A DNA stretch of 64,000 bases, taken from Thalassomonas viridans (GTDB taxonomy: Bacteria > Pseudomonadota > Gammaproteobacteria > Enterobacterales > Alteromonadaceae). The notes beneath the pieces were generated by a model. It worked only from the letters and a program-made list of their open reading frames with translations. It was not told the origin of the DNA and did not search any database. The DNA lies in assembly GCF_000948985.2 (NCBI RefSeq), contig NZ_CP059733.1, positions 4,216,001-4,280,000 on the forward strand, read 5' to 3'. Every line of letters begins with the position of its first letter. The stretch's first letter is position 1. The position numbers were made by a program, and so were the translations under genes. Below are positions 1 to 7,736 of this stretch, one piece after another.

Positions 1-848
1 ACCCGCAAGGCCTGTATAGGGCCAGCAGCGACATAGCTAAATATCTCCGGCTTAACGGCGAGGCCGCCGCTGCTTATGGCTTGCAGGGCTTAATACATTT
101 AGCTTTCAAACAAAACGAACAGGCAAAACCCTATTTACTCAAAACCATAAAAGCCCAACCCGATAACCTGACAATATTAAGCGAACTCTTACCCCTGTAT
201 TACCAGGAAAACCAAACAAACCAGGCACAGGCGCTGCTTCTTGCCAGCGGTAAAAGCTTAAACAAACTGGATAAAGAAAAATTCAGCCAGTACAAATTTC
301 TCCAGGCAAAACATGCCATAGCCGCCAATGAAGACACTAAGGTTGAAACTTATTTTAAGGCGGCCCTTAAACTCAAAGCGGAGCATTTGCCGGCGCGCAA
401 AGCCTTTATCTACTGGCTGGACAAGCAGGAAAGATTACAGGAAACCATTCCCCTGGCTAAACAGGGTTTGGCTTTTGCCCCAAACGACAGTTACTTCACC
501 TCATATCTGGCCTGGGCCCTGGCAGATAAAGGTACAGATTTAGAGCAGGCACAAAGCTGGTTAGACAAAGCCAAAAAATTAGCACCGGAGAATGTCTTTT
601 TATCGGATACCCAGGCCTGGCTGGATGTACGCCAGGGCAATTACCGGCAAGCATTAAAGCATATTCAACCCAGTATCCATTACGCAGCACAAGTACCTGA
701 AATAGCCTATCACCTGGGGGTTATCCACTATAACCTGGGAGAGAAAAACAAAGCGATTGAATATTTACAACTGTCATTGAAATCACAGGACTCATTCAAC
801 GGCCGTACCCAGGCTCAAGCCTTACTCAACACCTTAAGTAGCAGTTGA
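1..848 (+). CDS. TPR-repeat protein, C-terminal part (start lies left of window)
   Basis: The reading frame is open from base 3 to the TGA at 846-848, so the gene begins outside the window. A TTG at 81 is only an internal codon: codons from base 3 onward read in frame into it. The visible 280 or so residues are helical repeats of about 34 residues with TPR-like spacing, for example the block ending in AIEYLQLSLKSQ. TPR proteins are protein-interaction scaffolds. Two PEP-CTERM proteins occur elsewhere in the window, so the PrsT-type TPR protein of PEP-CTERM/exosortase systems is a possible identity, but nothing here proves it. The next gene is convergent. Confidence 0.75.
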   Translation, partial: PQGLYRASSDIAKYLRLNGEAAAAYGLQGLIHLAFKQNEQAKPYLLKTIKAQPDNLTILSELLPLYYQENQTNQAQALLLASGKSLNKLDKEKFSQYKFLQAKHAIAANEDTKVETYFKAALKLKAEHLPARKAFIYWLDKQERLQETIPLAKQGLAFAPNDSYFTSYLAWALADKGTDLEQAQSWLDKAKKLAPENVFLSDTQAWLDVRQGNYRQALKHIQPSIHYAAQVPEIAYHLGVIHYNLGEKNKAIEYLQLSLKSQDSFNGRTQAQALLNTLSSS

Positions 849-944
849 TTCGGCTGAACTCAACACTGGCCTGGATGTAAAAATGCCGGGGTCAGTCATC
901 TTCCCCCGACAGCAAAATGATAACGCCTTCATCTTCCGGCTTTA

Positions 945-3212
945 TCAAAGACTAATCGGCAAACTCCTGTGCCTGACCCCGGTTGCCGCAAATATCGCAT
1001 TTGCCAGGGCCGGGGCATAAGGCGGCACTCCCGGCTCCCCCACCCCGCAGGGCTTTAAGTGAACAAAGTCTTCCACCAGGTGCACATGCACATTTAGCGG
1101 GGTATCGCTCATCCGGGCCAGGCCATAATCATAAAAGTTATGCTGCTCAACCGCACCGTGTGCCGTGGTGATCTTGCCGTGCCGGGCGATAGTGTGCCCG
1201 TAGACGACCGCCCCCTCCATTTGCTTTTTCACCCCTTCGCCGTTGACATAACGGCCGCAGTCTATGGCAATATCCACCCTGGGAATGGTTAAGCCCGCTT
1301 TATCGACTTTAGCCTGCACCGCCACCGCAACATAGCTGTGAAAAGAACGGTGGCACGCCAAACCTATGCCGGTGCCCGGTTTCATCGTCTGGCCATAGCC
1401 GGACTTATCCGCCACCCGTTGAAGCACATTGGCGAGGCGGTTTGGCATGATCGGCCAGTCTTCAACGCTGTCGCCGTAATTCCAATGCTTTTTCACCCCC
1501 TCTTTTTCATCCAGCACCATATGGCTGCTGTTGCCTATCAGCTCAAGCAGCAGTGCTAAAGTGCTTCTTTTGCTTTCATGGGCGAGTTCATCAACAAAAG
1601 AATTAATGGCAAAGGCATGCTGGATGTTGTTTACCGAGCGGTACCAGCCGACCCGGATCGGGGTTTCGATCTCCCCGGTTTGCAGCTTGATGTTAGGCAC
1701 GCCGCTAAAAGGCAAGTCCGTTAAGCCCAAGCCGGCCTCCAGTTCAGACATGCCTTTTTGCGCCGGGTTAAACAATGCCATCAGCGAAGGGGATACTACA
1801 TTCTGGTACCAGGCGGTGACCTTGCCGTTGGCATCTAATACCCCGCGTAGCAGCTGGGCACTGGCGGCGTGGTAATAACCGTGCTGTATATCGTCTTCCC
1901 GGGTCCATTGCACCCTCACAGGTTTGCCTAAAGCCCGGGAAAGGTAAGCGGCTTCACAGACAAAGTCTATCTTAGACTTACGCCCGAAACTGCCGCCGAG
2001 CAGGGTTACCCGGCATTCTACCTCAGTCTTTTTAAGCCCCAGGGTTTCGGCGACAAACTGCCGGGTTTCATTGGGAGACTGGGTCGGCGCCCAGACTTTT
2101 ACCGGTCTGGTATTGGCATTCACGATCGCCGCCGGGGGCTCCATGGTGGCATGCGCTAAAAAAGGCACAAAATACTCGGCTTCCAGCACCTTGCTCGCCT
2201 GCCTGAAAGCCATATCGGCATCGCCTTTATGCCTGATGGTATTGCCTTGGTTGCGGGCAAGTTTTTTCATTTGCTGATCGTAACTGGCGGATGAAAAGCC
2301 GGCAAAAGGCCCGTTATCCCAGGTGATATTAAGTTTTTTCCGGCCTTCATTCACCGCCCAGGTATTGGTGCCGATCACCGCTATGCCCCCTAACGCCCGA
2401 AAGGCTGCGGGTTTATCATCGGCTAACGGCGGAATTTCTATGACCTGCTCGACACCGCTGACTTTCAGCGCCTCGGTGGCATCAAAAGATTTCACTTTCC
2501 CCCGAAAAACCGGCGGCCGGGCAACCACGGCGATTTTTATACCCGGTAAAACAATATCGGCGCCGTAAACCGCTTTCCCCGTGGTCATATCAAAACCGTC
2601 AACCACAGGCAGGTCTTTACCTATATAGGTCCACTGGCCGGGCTCTTTCAATTTAGGCGTGACCTCAGGTACCGACAGTTCGGCGGCAAGTTCGGCAACG
2701 GCCCCGAAATCCAGCGATTTATTGGAAGATTTCAGGTACAGACGGTGGTTTTTCGCATAAACCTCATGGGCAGGCACCTGCCATTTTTTAGCGGCAGCCT
2801 GTTCCAGCATCAACCTGGCTTTGGCGCCTAATTCACGCATGACGTCAAACGCGTGTCGGGTGCTGCGGGAGCCGTCGGTGTTTTGCCCGTCTTTTCCCGG
2901 CGGATCATATTTAGTTTCATCCCCCGGCGCCTGCCAGATTTTTACCCTCTGCCAGTCGGCTTCCAGCTCCTCCGCCAGCAGCATAGGCACACCAGTTCTT
3001 ACCCCCTGGCCCATCTCAGAGCGACTGCAGGTTAAGGTGACAGTACCCTGAGTATCTATGCTGATAAAAACATTTGGCTGGAAAAGTTTGTGATGCCTGT
3101 GTCCTCCGGCAAAGAGTCCCGCAGGGATCAGCTGGGCCCCCAAAACAAGAGCAGCACCGGCGCCGGTGGTTTGCAAAAATTTTCGGCGGCTGACATTAAC
3201 GATATCGGACAT
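945..3212 (-). CDS. Molybdopterin-binding subunit of xanthine dehydrogenase/isoquinoline oxidoreductase type
   Basis: This is the large catalytic subunit of a molybdenum hydroxylase, of IorB type, that would hydroxylate an aromatic N-heterocycle or oxidise an aldehyde. The N-terminus carries a twin-arginine signal (SRRKFLQTTGAGAALVLGA), so the folded enzyme is probably exported to the periplasm. The C-terminal motif CGVGEPGVPP contains the glutamate expected at the Mo site. I chose the ATG at 3212: it begins MSDIVNVSRRKF and lies 1 bp after the stop of the small [2Fe-2S] subunit. A longer frame to 3269 would overlap that gene by 56 bp. The length of about 755 residues suits the family. No FAD subunit is present, as in IorAB-type enzymes, which pass electrons to a cytochrome. 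The substrate cannot be deduced. Confidence 0.88.
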   Translation of the reverse strand: MSDIVNVSRRKFLQTTGAGAALVLGAQLIPAGLFAGGHRHHKLFQPNVFISIDTQGTVTLTCSRSEMGQGVRTGVPMLLAEELEADWQRVKIWQAPGDETKYDPPGKDGQNTDGSRSTRHAFDVMRELGAKARLMLEQAAAKKWQVPAHEVYAKNHRLYLKSSNKSLDFGAVAELAAELSVPEVTPKLKEPGQWTYIGKDLPVVDGFDMTTGKAVYGADIVLPGIKIAVVARPPVFRGKVKSFDATEALKVSGVEQVIEIPPLADDKPAAFRALGGIAVIGTNTWAVNEGRKKLNITWDNGPFAGFSSASYDQQMKKLARNQGNTIRHKGDADMAFRQASKVLEAEYFVPFLAHATMEPPAAIVNANTRPVKVWAPTQSPNETRQFVAETLGLKKTEVECRVTLLGGSFGRKSKIDFVCEAAYLSRALGKPVRVQWTREDDIQHGYYHAASAQLLRGVLDANGKVTAWYQNVVSPSLMALFNPAQKGMSELEAGLGLTDLPFSGVPNIKLQTGEIETPIRVGWYRSVNNIQHAFAINSFVDELAHESKRSTLALLLELIGNSSHMVLDEKEGVKKHWNYGDSVEDWPIMPNRLANVLQRVADKSGYGQTMKPGTGIGLACHRSFHSYVAVAVQAKVDKAGLTIPRVDIAIDCGRYVNGEGVKKQMEGAVVYGHTIARHGKITTAHGAVEQHNFYDYGLARMSDTPLNVHVHLVEDFVHLKPCGVGEPGVPPYAPALANAIFAATGVRHRSLPISL

Positions 3213-3213
3213 G

Positions 3214-3720
3214 TTAAACCTCCCTGTTTTTCGCAGCGGCATTAATGCCGGTTTCACCGCTTGCAGCACTCAGGTTGTGTGCGGCAGTTTTAACTGCGGC
3301 ATGGATCCTCTGATAGGTGCCGCAACGGCAGATATTACCCTGCATACTGTCTATGATTTCCTGATCTGAGGGCGAAGCATTCTCTTTAAGCAATGAAGCC
3401 GCCTGCATGATCTGTCCCGACTGGCAGAAGCCGCACTGGGGAACATTATGCTCACGCCAGGCTTTTTGCACCGGATGATTGCCTTTGCTGTCCAGGCCTT
3501 CGATAGTGGTAATTTCTTTATTTGCAGCGCTGGAAACAGGGGTTACGCAAGAGCGGATGGCTTTGCCGTTGATATGCACGGTACAGGCGCCGCACAGAGA
3601 CATGCCGCAGCCAAACTTGGTGCCGGGTAATCCCAGTTCATCCCGCAGATACCATAAAATGGGCATGCTCGCATCGCCTGAAAATGTTTTTGACTGACCG
3701 TTAACCTTAAATGAAATCAT
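3214..3720 (-). CDS. (2Fe-2S)-binding small subunit of molybdenum hydroxylase (IorA-type)
   Basis: At 168 residues this is the usual size for the small iron-sulfur subunit that carries electrons away from the molybdopterin subunit. The plant-type ferredoxin cluster ligands are visible as CGMSLCGAC near residues 38-46 with a further Cys near 58. The second, helical-domain cluster is visible as CGFCQSG near 97 and CRCGTY near 131. It is the first gene of a two-gene operon with the catalytic subunit, which starts 1 bp downstream. It has no signal peptide of its own, so it probably rides through the Tat system with its partner. About 280 bp without a gene precede it and should hold the promoter. 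Confidence 0.9.
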   Translation of the reverse strand: MISFKVNGQSKTFSGDASMPILWYLRDELGLPGTKFGCGMSLCGACTVHINGKAIRSCVTPVSSAANKEITTIEGLDSKGNHPVQKAWREHNVPQCGFCQSGQIMQAASLLKENASPSDQEIIDSMQGNICRCGTYQRIHAAVKTAAHNLSAASGETGINAAAKNREV

Positions 3721-4002
3721 ATTGCTTTCCTCATCAGCCAGCTATGATGATTTGATCTCAACCTAAGAATTTACTACGGCTGAAAATAACGGCTTATTCA
3801 ACATTTATTCCCGGCGGGATCCCTGACTGTGGTTTTATGTATGTAGTTAAAATTATTCATTAAGAGTGTAGATGCAAAAGCCACAGTTGCCAGATAGACA
3901 ACTAAACAGGCTTGTTATATTTGGAAGGAGAAAGGCGAAAAGAATAAATAATGGCGGCCCCTGCTGATAATAACCCGAGTTTGCTCAACCGCTTTGCTGT
4001 AC

Positions 4003-4467
4003 TTATTGAGTGAATATCATATATACCAGATTATTTTTCCGGTAACTGACGGTAAACCCCGCCTTTTCATAGGTTTTCAAAGCCTTTTGATTATCTGAAA
4101 AAACACTTAGTACCAAAGACTTACTGTTTAAACGTTCAAGGGATTGCTTAGCCAGCGACAATAACTTTAATGCCACCCCGTTGCCACGATAATTTTTTAC
4201 CACATACATCTGAATAATTTCCACGCTACCCTGAGCCGAAGAAATTAAGCCACATAAACCAACAAGAATGTCGTCATAAAAAGCCCCTAACATGATAGCG
4301 TTTGGGTTATTGTTTTCGATAACTTGCTGAAAATACAGCTTAGGCATTTTCAGTTCCCGTTCATAACAGGAGCCAAACCATTTAGGTTCAAGCTTTAAGC
4401 TTTCCAAACGCACTTCCCGGTAATTATGGCTGTCTTCCGCCCTTAAAATCCTGCAACTGAATTCCAT
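4003..4467 (-). CDS. GNAT family N-acetyltransferase
   Basis: This 154-residue protein has the GNAT fold. A central beta strand (IIQMYVVKNYRGNGVALKLL) holds the acetyl-CoA pyrophosphate-binding R/Q-x-x-G-x-G/A motif as YRGNGVA. It is followed by the typical late segment containing SDNQKALKTYEKAGF, seen in many RimI-like acetyltransferases. The substrate is unknown: these enzymes acetylate protein N-termini, amines, antibiotics or metabolites. It is monocistronic, preceded by a 273-bp divergent spacer shared with the GH18 gene. The lower GC and codon mix differ a little from its neighbours. Confidence 0.85.
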   Translation of the reverse strand: MEFSCRILRAEDSHNYREVRLESLKLEPKWFGSCYERELKMPKLYFQQVIENNNPNAIMLGAFYDDILVGLCGLISSAQGSVEIIQMYVVKNYRGNGVALKLLSLAKQSLERLNSKSLVLSVFSDNQKALKTYEKAGFTVSYRKNNLVYMIFTQ

Positions 4468-4740
4468 ATTGCTCCGTTGAAAACCTCTTTATTCACTTAT
4501 GTTACTGTGCTGTTGCCCTGCGCTTAACACTATCAAAAACAAAACCTGGTTAACAGCGATAAAATACGCCACATGCGGACTCATTCCTTAGCTGCAGATC
4601 TCCCCCTATTTGCCGGAATATATTCTGCTAGACTTGTATCAGGCATTTTGACAGGTGTGGTACTGGCAGTGTCCTTTTGTCCGCATTCCTGTACAAACTT
4701 TTGAAAAAGCTACTTCGTCTGCAACTAAAAGGAATTTGTT

Positions 4741-5583
4741 ATGTCACGTTTAGTCACTTACTTTAACAATGGCAGCCTTGAACTTATCAATGCCGCCAAC
4801 CTGCCTTATACCAATATCAATCTGGCCTTTTTACTGCCCAATGCCGACAACCCGCTCGAACTTGAACTGGCGGGAGCAATAGCGGCCACCACAACCACAT
4901 TGACAGAAACAACCAAACAGGCGGTCTCGGCCATTCAGGCAGAAGGGAAAAAGGTATTGTTATCCTTTGGCGGCGGTACGGTATCCTCTGACACCTATCA
5001 CCAACTGGCGGGCAATGAAACCGAACTGGCAGAAAACATTGCCGCTTTCGTAACGAAAAACAACTTAAACGGCGTGGATATCGACTATGAAGATACCGGC
5101 GCTTTTACCGGCAGTTCCGGTTACAGCGGTGTTGATTTTCTGGTGAACCTAACCCGGGCGCTGCGTGAAGTTTTACCCGCTCCCCAATACCTGATCACCC
5201 ACGCGCCGCAGCCGCCCTACCTGGAGTCCGGCAGCGGCATGGACGGCTACATACAAGTTATGGCCGAAGCAGGCTGCGATATAGATTGGCTGAATGTTCA
5301 GTTTTACAATAACCATCCCTGGAGCGCCAACCCGCCGCAAATTGTCAGCTCCTATGAAAAATATGCGCAGCTGCCGGGACTCAGTGCGGAAAAATTGCTG
5401 ATAGGTTTACCCGTGACCGAACACGATGCCGGCAGCGGTTACATGCCGGTTGACGAGATTATCTCTGAGGTTATCGAACCGGTTCAGGCAGACGGTACTT
5501 TAGGCGGTATGATGAACTGGCAGTTTTCCAGCGATAAGGGCGGCGCCTGGGCCGAGCAAATTGGCGCCGCGATAGACTTATAA
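4741..5583 (+). CDS. Glycoside hydrolase family 18 (chitinase-like) protein
   Basis: This 280-residue TIM-barrel protein belongs to GH18 (chitinases and endo-beta-N-acetylglucosaminidases). The catalytic strand reads LNGVDIDYEDTG. The DxDxE core with the proton-donor Glu is present, but the first Asp of the usual DG..D.D.E signature is Asn. Also visible are LLSFGGG (the S-x-G-G strand) and a late MNWQFSSD strand. There is no signal peptide, so it is either cytoplasmic or exported by a non-Sec route; an intracellular role on imported chito-oligosaccharides is possible. A good Shine-Dalgarno (AAGGAA) sits 8 bp before the ATG. It is convergent with the thioesterase downstream. Confidence 0.82.
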   Translation: MSRLVTYFNNGSLELINAANLPYTNINLAFLLPNADNPLELELAGAIAATTTTLTETTKQAVSAIQAEGKKVLLSFGGGTVSSDTYHQLAGNETELAENIAAFVTKNNLNGVDIDYEDTGAFTGSSGYSGVDFLVNLTRALREVLPAPQYLITHAPQPPYLESGSGMDGYIQVMAEAGCDIDWLNVQFYNNHPWSANPPQIVSSYEKYAQLPGLSAEKLLIGLPVTEHDAGSGYMPVDEIISEVIEPVQADGTLGGMMNWQFSSDKGGAWAEQIGAAIDL

Positions 5584-5642
5584 AGCCCGCCAAAATAATT
5601 AAAGAGCTGTAGCTCCAAGCGTAAAGCCTCCGGGCTTTACCA

Positions 5643-6053
5643 TCAGGCTCTGGCCGGAGGTATTGAATAGGTACCGACGGCATGGGCAACCGGCTCGGGA
5701 AGATCTCCGGAGTAAATGGACACTTCCCCTATCGCCAGTGACTTACCCAGCTTGATTAAGGTGCATTTGGCGATAATATCCTTGTCAGCTGAGGGTTTAC
5801 GCAAAAAGTTGATGTTCAAATTGGTGGTCACGGCCATGGCCACCAGACCAATCTCACTTAAAATGGTTACATATAAGGCGGCATCCGCCAGTTCCATCAG
5901 CACAGGTCCGGATACCGTACCGCCCGGCCTTAAGTGCCCGGGGGCAATCTTTTTCCTGATAGTGGCCGACTTTTCCCCTATGCTCTCAATCGTAAAATCC
6001 GCCTGTGGAAAATCCGTTTGAAAAAAGTGCTCCAGCTCTGCTTTTGTTGCCAT
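5643..6053 (-). CDS. PaaI-family (hotdog fold) thioesterase
   Basis: This is a hotdog-fold protein of about 136 residues resembling PaaI/YbgC-type acyl-CoA thioesterases. The segment around HLRPGGTVSGPVLMELADAA holds the characteristic GG-x-x-x-G-P-x-x-x-x-x-D-x-A pattern in which the acidic residue acts in hydrolysis. The ATG at 6053 is preferred to an upstream start at 6074 because a GGAGGG Shine-Dalgarno lies 3 bases before it. The product probably cleaves acyl-CoA esters in the cytoplasm; the substrate is not evident. It is monocistronic and lies just downstream, on the same strand, of cassette copy 1. Confidence 0.82.
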   Translation of the reverse strand: MATKAELEHFFQTDFPQADFTIESIGEKSATIRKKIAPGHLRPGGTVSGPVLMELADAALYVTILSEIGLVAMAVTTNLNINFLRKPSADKDIIAKCTLIKLGKSLAIGEVSIYSGDLPEPVAHAVGTYSIPPARA

Positions 6054-6185
6054 GGTCCCTCCGTAAATATTCAATTTAGCCTTATATTCAACTTACCTGT
6101 TTAACACATCTTACCAGTTAAGCCAAATAACTAAACTTACAGATTTTAAAGGGAGGTACCAATATGGAAACTTGCAGCAACTAAC

Positions 6186-6236
6186 CGGACGGGTCACCGG
6201 CATAACACCTTTATTGCCGTTAACCCGCCCGTCTCC
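6186..6236 (-). terminator. Hairpin at the 3' end of cassette copy 1
   Basis: A long imperfect inverted repeat (GACGGG/CCCGTC outer arms, CGGCA/TGCCG inner arms) lies 17-67 bp beyond the stop of the second cassette gene. It has no strong U-tract, so it may be a processing or stabilising structure rather than an intrinsic terminator. Confidence 0.4.
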
Positions 6237-6252
6237 TGTTTATGTGTTAGCC

Positions 6253-6528
6253 TTAGGGCTGGTTGTTAAGCGCTTTCCAGCATTCTCGCATATCGTCTAT
6301 CTTATCCCGGTAGTCGATAAGCTGGCATTTGAGCCAGTAACTGATATGCCCGATACCTTCACTGGTAGGCGGGGTGATACAATCAGGTTCGCGGCTAACC
6401 GCGGCAAAGGCATCGCAGAGAAAAGCACATTCTTCAGTGAATTTATTAAAGTCATCACTAAGCTCGCGAAAATCTCGCGACAGCTGCTCTCTTTTGTTTG
6501 CGTCATCTGGGGAAGTTAAGTCAGACAT
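6253..6528 (-). CDS. Cassette copy 1, gene B: small protein with FLCxAFA core
   Basis: This is a 91-residue soluble protein of a family I do not recognise. It shares with two other proteins in this window (at 47.8 and 55.0 kb) the core FxxECAFLCDAFAAV, then a short acidic Cys-Ile stretch, a TSEGIxHxSYWLK segment and a final D(Y)xxxIDD. It is probably all helical, with two conserved cysteines. The start is fixed by a GGAGGT site 7 bases upstream and by the overlap: its ATG lies inside the last codons of the preceding peptide gene (CATGTCTGA, 8-nt overlap), the same arrangement as in the other two copies. This implies translational coupling of a defined pair. No signal peptide or membrane segment is seen. 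Confidence 0.8.
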   Translation of the reverse strand: MSDLTSPDDANKREQLSRDFRELSDDFNKFTEECAFLCDAFAAVSREPDCITPPTSEGIGHISYWLKCQLIDYRDKIDDMRECWKALNNQP

Positions 6529-6664
6529 GATAGCGACCTCCCATACCAGCCATTGCATTAATGGCATAAATTACCGGCGGATGTTTGGCTACAGGAATAG
6601 GTATATTTTCTGTTAAAGAAACTTTAACCGAGTGAAACTCTGGCATATCATTAGATTTAGCCAT
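6521..6664 (-). CDS. Cassette copy 1, gene A: 47-residue NDMPEFHSVK peptide
   Basis: This short gene starts at the ATG at 6664 and reads MAKSNDMPEFHSVKVSLT, followed by a tail rich in Ala, Gly and Met that ends in GGRYHV. The first 14 codons are nearly identical at the nucleotide level to those of two other genes in the window (47636 and 54785), whereas the tails differ in length and sequence. Conserved head and variable tail recall a leader-plus-core peptide or a translated leader, but no processing enzyme is nearby. The Shine-Dalgarno (GAGG) lies inside a small hairpin at 6668-6688. The stop overlaps the next ATG by 8 nt. The function is unknown. Confidence 0.75.
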   Translation of the reverse strand: MAKSNDMPEFHSVKVSLTENIPIPVAKHPPVIYAINAMAGMGGRYHV

Positions 6665-6667
6665 AAT

Positions 6668-6688
6668 AGATACCTCATGCTTGTATCT
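6668..6688 (-). promoter_or_regulatory. RBS hairpin of cassette copy 1
   Basis: On the minus strand AGATAC and GTATCT form a perfect 6-bp stem around a 9-nt loop that contains most of the GAGG ribosome-binding site, 3 bases before the ATG. Copies 2 and 3 have a hairpin at the same place with different stem ends. It could gate translation through protein, RNA or temperature. Confidence 0.6.
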
Positions 6689-6697
6689 GTTTGGTTA

Positions 6698-6732
6698 GCT
6701 GTCTCTGAGTGTTTGTGTCACTTAGAGGCAGC
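6698..6732 (-). promoter_or_regulatory. Conserved leader hairpin A, cassette copy 1
   Basis: The two 14-nt arms GCTGCCTCTAAGTG and CACTCAGAGACAGC enclose a 7-nt loop. They pair except for two A-C mismatches. The same position in copies 2 and 3 folds alike with altered but still paired bases, which supports an RNA structure in the 5' leader. Confidence 0.6.
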
Positions 6733-6760
6733 GCCTGGTTTGTCTTTTAATACTCTCTTC

Positions 6761-6820
6761 AAATACCTCCGTTAGTGAATTATTCACCTGTTAGTGATAG
6801 TACAAAATTACGGAAAAATC
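6761..6820 (-). promoter_or_regulatory. Promoter-like block and GGAGG box, cassette copy 1
   Basis: A block at 6794-6820 (TTTTTCCGTAATTTTGTACT core, with TACTAT as a possible -10) is nearly identical to that of copy 3. Downstream, GGAGGTATTT at 6761-6770 corresponds to GGAGG.ATTT in both other copies. No clear -35 is present, which fits activation from the upstream dyad. The role of GGAGG, about 100 nt before the gene, is unknown. Confidence 0.45.
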
Positions 6821-6861
6821 AGGCTGGGGGTGCATTTAATATTTGAGCAAATCGTGTGAAC

Positions 6862-6879
6862 TGTATAGCTTGCTGTACA
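6862..6879. promoter_or_regulatory. 18-bp dyad operator upstream of cassette copy 1
   Basis: TGTACAGCAAGCTATACA (read on the minus strand) is an inverted repeat with one mismatched pair. The identical 18-mer, with its flanks, lies before copy 3. In both cases the conserved block GATTTTTCCG begins 41 nt after the dyad. The TGTA-N10-TACA layout resembles sites of dimeric HTH regulators, LuxR-type among them, but the regulator is unknown. Confidence 0.5.
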
Positions 6880-7008
6880 CTAGATTTAACTCTATGAAAA
6901 GCAATAGTAATTCTTTTAGTGATGATGTTTTTACAAATCAGGTGGAAATCGTTAGGGTTACATATGACATGGGTCAATTCGATAATTACACAATAGCAAG
7001 CATTACGT

Positions 7009-7713
7009 TCAGTTTATAGCTTCTCCATTTTTTACCCGTTCCCTGACTTGCTCGGGTGATAATGGCGGAAACTTAATGCCTTTTTCAATTAGTAAATCTT
7101 TGACTTTTATTGCCCAGCCATGGGCATCATATTGAGGATTGAGCAAATTTTTAGACAACTTTTTATGAATACGCCAAGCTAGAGTTGCACCTGCCGTACT
7201 AGGTTGGTGAAAGTCAGCCCCGTGCCCTATAAGTTTATAGGCTATCTCAAATTTATTTAAGTAAGAGGCATATAAAGGAGCATTCCTTTGACTCAGGTCT
7301 GTCTTATTTAAGTCGGCTCCAGCATCAAGTAACATATTTATTTGGATCCAATTGTCATGGCCTATAGAATTGAAAATAGCAGGAAAGCCATTATGATCTA
7401 CCGCATTAGCATTTCCGCCATATTTCAGTAATACAAACAAAATATCATCATCCCCTTCACCGACAATTGAAGCAACCGGATGGCGACCGTCCGGCGTAGT
7501 AAAATTAGGATCTGCGCCCAGTGTCAACGCCAACTCAATAGCCTTAAGATCTTTATCCAGCATCAGCCAAAATAAAGGGGTAATCCCCTCATCTCCATGT
7601 ATATTAAGCTCAACTCCTTCTGCTATCATAGACCGGGCTTTATCTCCACCATTACACCCTGATAATAAAACCCCGATTACATAAACTAAGTTTTTAAAAA
7701 CAGTACTAATCAT
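7009..7713 (-). CDS. Ankyrin-repeat lipoprotein, probable immunity protein (paralogue 2)
   Basis: This is a 234-residue protein with an N-terminal hydrophobic segment and lipobox (LLSGC near residue 20), followed by about five ankyrin repeats (for example GITPLFWLMLDKDLKAIELA and the AGADLNKTDLSQRNAPLY repeat). It is a close paralogue of the gene 23 bp upstream; both end in FPPLSPEQVRERVKNGEAIN. It lacks the roughly 40-residue segment found between the lipobox and the first repeat in that paralogue. As a periplasm-facing lipoprotein encoded just after a lipase-like effector it is best read as an immunity protein. That role is inferred from context. Confidence 0.78.
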   Translation of the reverse strand: MISTVFKNLVYVIGVLLSGCNGGDKARSMIAEGVELNIHGDEGITPLFWLMLDKDLKAIELALTLGADPNFTTPDGRHPVASIVGEGDDDILFVLLKYGGNANAVDHNGFPAIFNSIGHDNWIQINMLLDAGADLNKTDLSQRNAPLYASYLNKFEIAYKLIGHGADFHQPSTAGATLAWRIHKKLSKNLLNPQYDAHGWAIKVKDLLIEKGIKFPPLSPEQVRERVKNGEAIN

Positions 7714-7736
7714 GTTAACGATAGCCGGCTTTACTG

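Noticed and set aside
6761..6770. Leader peptide starting at the conserved GGAGG.ATTT box
   Set aside because: Short frames can be drawn in each copy (for example TTG AAG AGA in copy 1), but the frames, starts and residues differ among copies, so the conserved box is not supported as a coding start.
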